Assembly: GCF_021353295.2 (NCBI RefSeq)
Contig: NZ_CP120635.1
Location: forward strand, 2,621,501-2,685,500
Direction of reading: 5' to 3'
Length of the DNA: 64,000 bases
Source: Pseudodesulfovibrio thermohalotolerans
Lineage (GTDB): Bacteria; Desulfobacterota; Desulfovibrionia; Desulfovibrionales; Desulfovibrionaceae
Position 1 is the first letter of the stretch. Every line of letters begins with the position of its first letter. Below are positions 62,201 through 64,000 of this stretch, piece by piece. The notes beneath the pieces are model-generated. The model had not been told where the DNA came from, searched no databases, and was given only the letters and a program-made list of their open reading frames with translations. The position numbers and the translations under genes were made by a program.

Positions 62201-63237
62201 TCTCCCTGGCCCTGCTGGCCACCCTGACCGCGCTCGGCGCGGGCGGCTACGCATGGTACAAGGCGTGGCAGGAACAGCAGTTCCTGACCACCGCGCCCGA
62301 AACGCCCGGCCGCGAAGTCCAGTTCCGTGTGGAGCCGGGCCAGATATTCACCACCATCGCCGCCAATCTCAAGAACGAGGGGCTCATCACCGACACCCGC
62401 CGCTTTTATCAGTTGGCCGTGCGCACCGGACGGGGCTCGGCCGTACGCGCCGGGGTATTCCGCCTGTCCACGGGATGGGTGCCCGAACGCATCCTGACCG
62501 AACTAACCTCGTCCAGCGGGGTCATGCACCGGGTCTCGGTCCGCGAAGGACTGACTTGGTGGCAGACGGCCCGGGTCCTTGAAGAGGCGGGCCTCGGCGA
62601 CGCGGCCGGTTTCGCCAAGGCCGTGGCCGACCCCGAGCTGCTGGCCGAATTCGGCATCGAGGCCGGAGACGCCGAGGGATACCTCTTCCCCGAGACCTAT
62701 CTGGTCACTCCGCCCAAGGACCGCCCCTCGCGCCACATGGCCGAGGTCATGCTCCGGGAATTCTTCCGGAGCATAAGGAAGATATGGCCCGCCGGACCGC
62801 CACCCGCAGAAGAGTTGCGCAAGATCGTTATCCTGGCCTCCCTCGTCGAAAAGGAGACAGGCGACGCAACGGAACGCGCCCGCATTTCGGGAGTGTTCCA
62901 CAACAGGCTGAAAAAGCACATGCTCATCCAATGCGATCCCACGGTCATCTACGGCATGGGCCCGGACTTCGACGGCAACCTGAAAAAAAGCGACCTCCAG
63001 AACAAGGACAACGCCTACAATACCTATGTGCACCGGGGGTTGCCGCCCGGCCCCATTTGCTCGCCAGGCCTGGAATCCCTCATGGCCGCCGTCCACCCGG
63101 AAGAACATGGCTATCTCTATTTTGTCGCCAAGGGAGACGGCTCGCACCATTTCAGCCGAACCCTTTCGGAACACAACCGGGCCGTACGTACGTATCAGCT
63201 CAAGCGCAACCGCGCCACGTACCGTTCCACCAAGTAG
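62176..63237 (+). CDS. mltG: Endolytic murein transglycosylase MltG
   Basis: 353 residues. One N-terminal membrane helix (about residues 7-27), a LysM-like part ('FRVEPGQIFTTIAANLKNEGLI') and the YceG domain with 'LFPETYLVTP', 'ILASLVEKETGDATERARISGVFHNRLKKHMLIQCDPTVIYG' (catalytic Glu at residue 225) and 'YNTYVHRGLPPGPICSPGLESLMAAVHPEEHGYLYFVA'. It cuts nascent peptidoglycan strands at the inner membrane. Overlap with ruvX suggests coupling. Confidence 0.95.
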   Translation: MARFRYVLISLALLATLTALGAGGYAWYKAWQEQQFLTTAPETPGREVQFRVEPGQIFTTIAANLKNEGLITDTRRFYQLAVRTGRGSAVRAGVFRLSTGWVPERILTELTSSSGVMHRVSVREGLTWWQTARVLEEAGLGDAAGFAKAVADPELLAEFGIEAGDAEGYLFPETYLVTPPKDRPSRHMAEVMLREFFRSIRKIWPAGPPPAEELRKIVILASLVEKETGDATERARISGVFHNRLKKHMLIQCDPTVIYGMGPDFDGNLKKSDLQNKDNAYNTYVHRGLPPGPICSPGLESLMAAVHPEEHGYLYFVAKGDGSHHFSRTLSEHNRAVRTYQLKRNRATYRSTK

Positions 63238-63322
63238 TAACGGCTCTCGGCCCGGCGTTGCGGTGTCTCCGTTTTTTCTATAGGTTACAGGGGAAATCGT
63301 GACAGGATTCAAAGGGGAAAAG

Positions 63323-64000
63323 ATGCGTCCGAGACTGAATACGGCACTGCTGACGGGATTGCTCCTCGTTATGCTCACGGCCTCGCCCGGAGCGGCGCAG
63401 GACGTCACCGTTGTCCGGCGCGCGGCCTTCGACATCGGCGCGGCGGTCATCAAATGCATCATCGCCGATGTGGACGTCTCCACGGGACTGATCGTCAACA
63501 CCGTGGACAGCCTGTCCGAAAAGGTCGATTTCGCCGAAGACCTGAGCCGTTCCTATGACGGCAACCTGAGCAAGGGAGTCATGGATCAGGGGATCAATAT
63601 CCTCGAACGATTCAAGGCCGTGGCCGTGGCGAAGAACGCCCTGGAATACTCCGCCGTGGGCGGCAGGCTCTTCCAGAAGGCCCAGAACGGCAGGGCGTAT
63701 TTCGTGCGCATCCGCCAGGAGACAGGCATTCCGTCGCGGGTAATCTCGGAGCAGCAAGCGGCCATGCTCAGCTTTCATGCCGTGCGCCACGCGCTGGCGG
63801 GCAAGGCGGGCGACCTTCTGGTATGGGACATCGGCGGCAACTCCATGCAGATGACTATCCGCAAGCCCGACGGCGGCCTACTCTTCTATTTAGACCCCAT
63901 GGCCGCAGTGGCCTTCAAAAACGTGGTCATCCAAACCATCCAGAAAAAGGACATCAACATAACGGTCAGCCCCAACCCGGTCAGCGTCGGGGAGGTAAGC
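63323..64000 (+). CDS. Ppx/GppA-like phosphatase with signal peptide, cut by the right edge
   Basis: 226 residues are visible. MRPRLNTALLTGLLLVMLTASPGAA is a signal peptide. The ASKHA-type start 'RRAAFDIGAAVIKCIIADVD' and the second phosphate loop 'LLVWDIGGNSMQMTI' match the Ppx/GppA fold, with 'RIRQETGIPSRVISEQQAAMLSFHAV' between. Cytosolic Ppx/GppA act on polyphosphate or pppGpp; an exported form implies a different, periplasmic substrate (inference). In the first loop the usual DxGSNS is DIGAAV, so activity may differ. ATG 63323 follows AAAGGGG. Confidence 0.8.
   Translation, partial: MRPRLNTALLTGLLLVMLTASPGAAQDVTVVRRAAFDIGAAVIKCIIADVDVSTGLIVNTVDSLSEKVDFAEDLSRSYDGNLSKGVMDQGINILERFKAVAVAKNALEYSAVGGRLFQKAQNGRAYFVRIRQETGIPSRVISEQQAAMLSFHAVRHALAGKAGDLLVWDIGGNSMQMTIRKPDGGLLFYLDPMAAVAFKNVVIQTIQKKDINITVSPNPVSVGEVS

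Overview
The window reads as a G+C-rich stretch of chromosome from a Gram-negative sulfate reducer of the Desulfovibrionaceae, most like Pseudodesulfovibrio/Desulfovibrio. This is inferred from the gene set and protein style: a flgB-flgC-fliE-F-G-H-I cluster near a small 4Fe-4S ferredoxin gene, HypF, split PurH enzymes, a three-part D-lactate-dehydrogenase-like FAD/Fe-S protein, and a dispersed intergenic repeat carrying GCCGGAGGCAC. No 16S gene or other direct taxonomic marker is present. Nearly all of it is ordinary core chromosome. I see no phage, insertion sequence, integrase or CRISPR array.

Layout. 1-8.2 kb: an ETF:quinone-oxidoreductase-like flavoprotein (cut by the left edge) and a large acyl-CoA dehydrogenase on the minus strand. 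Divergent from them is an unusually built class I adenylate cyclase overlapping a small monooxygenase-fold protein. 8.4-15 kb: an NhaC-type antiporter, then a minus-strand set (conserved hypothetical, purA, holB, GNAT) facing away from the AICAR-transformylase half of PurH. 15-22.4 kb: SemiSWEET, an RNase II-family enzyme, plsY and a CDF metal transporter, then hflX, the IMP-cyclohydrolase half of PurH and a TPR protein on the minus strand. 22.4-28.8 kb: the flagellar basal-body/export operon behind a good sigma-54 promoter. 28.8-38.8 kb: on the minus strand, tRNA-Val, then thrS-infC-rpmI-rplT-pheS-pheT, then merR-asmA.

38.9-46.2 kb: a VOC protein, an uncharacterised cluster (YkgJ-type Cys-cluster protein, small conserved protein, TPR protein, then a HEAT-like protein behind a terminator), a ferredoxin, an M29 aminopeptidase, and MoeA fused to a periplasmic-binding-protein-like domain. 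46.2-49.8 kb: a cold-shock-domain protein, a 52-residue Lys-rich microprotein, an RRM protein with a terminator-like 5' UTR, a double-ATPase ModF-like protein and a DUF362 protein. 49.9-53.2 kb: hypF, an exported DUF3298-type protein and a Pmp3-type membrane peptide. 53.3-57.9 kb: serA with a class V aminotransferase (serine synthesis), and an autotransporter with 25-residue repeats. 58.1-64 kb: a large FAD/Fe-S lactate-dehydrogenase-like protein, ruvX behind a hairpin that masks its ribosome-binding site, mltG, and an apparently exported Ppx/GppA-family protein cut by the right edge.

The most interesting signals are mostly regulatory or architectural: a non-AUG infC start (AUA) inside thrS, an hflX gene whose conserved N-terminus has no standard start codon, a leader ORF plus SD-sequestering hairpin before ruvX, a perfect inverted repeat at the moeA-PBP promoter, a terminator in the RRM gene leader, the dispersed SD-bearing repeat, and three convergent gene pairs that share a palindromic stop tetramer (CTAG, CTAG, TTAA). 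The best candidates for undescribed biology at the protein level are the YkgJ/small/TPR/HEAT cluster and the pentapeptide-repeat adenylate cyclase. Their functions cannot be assigned from sequence alone.
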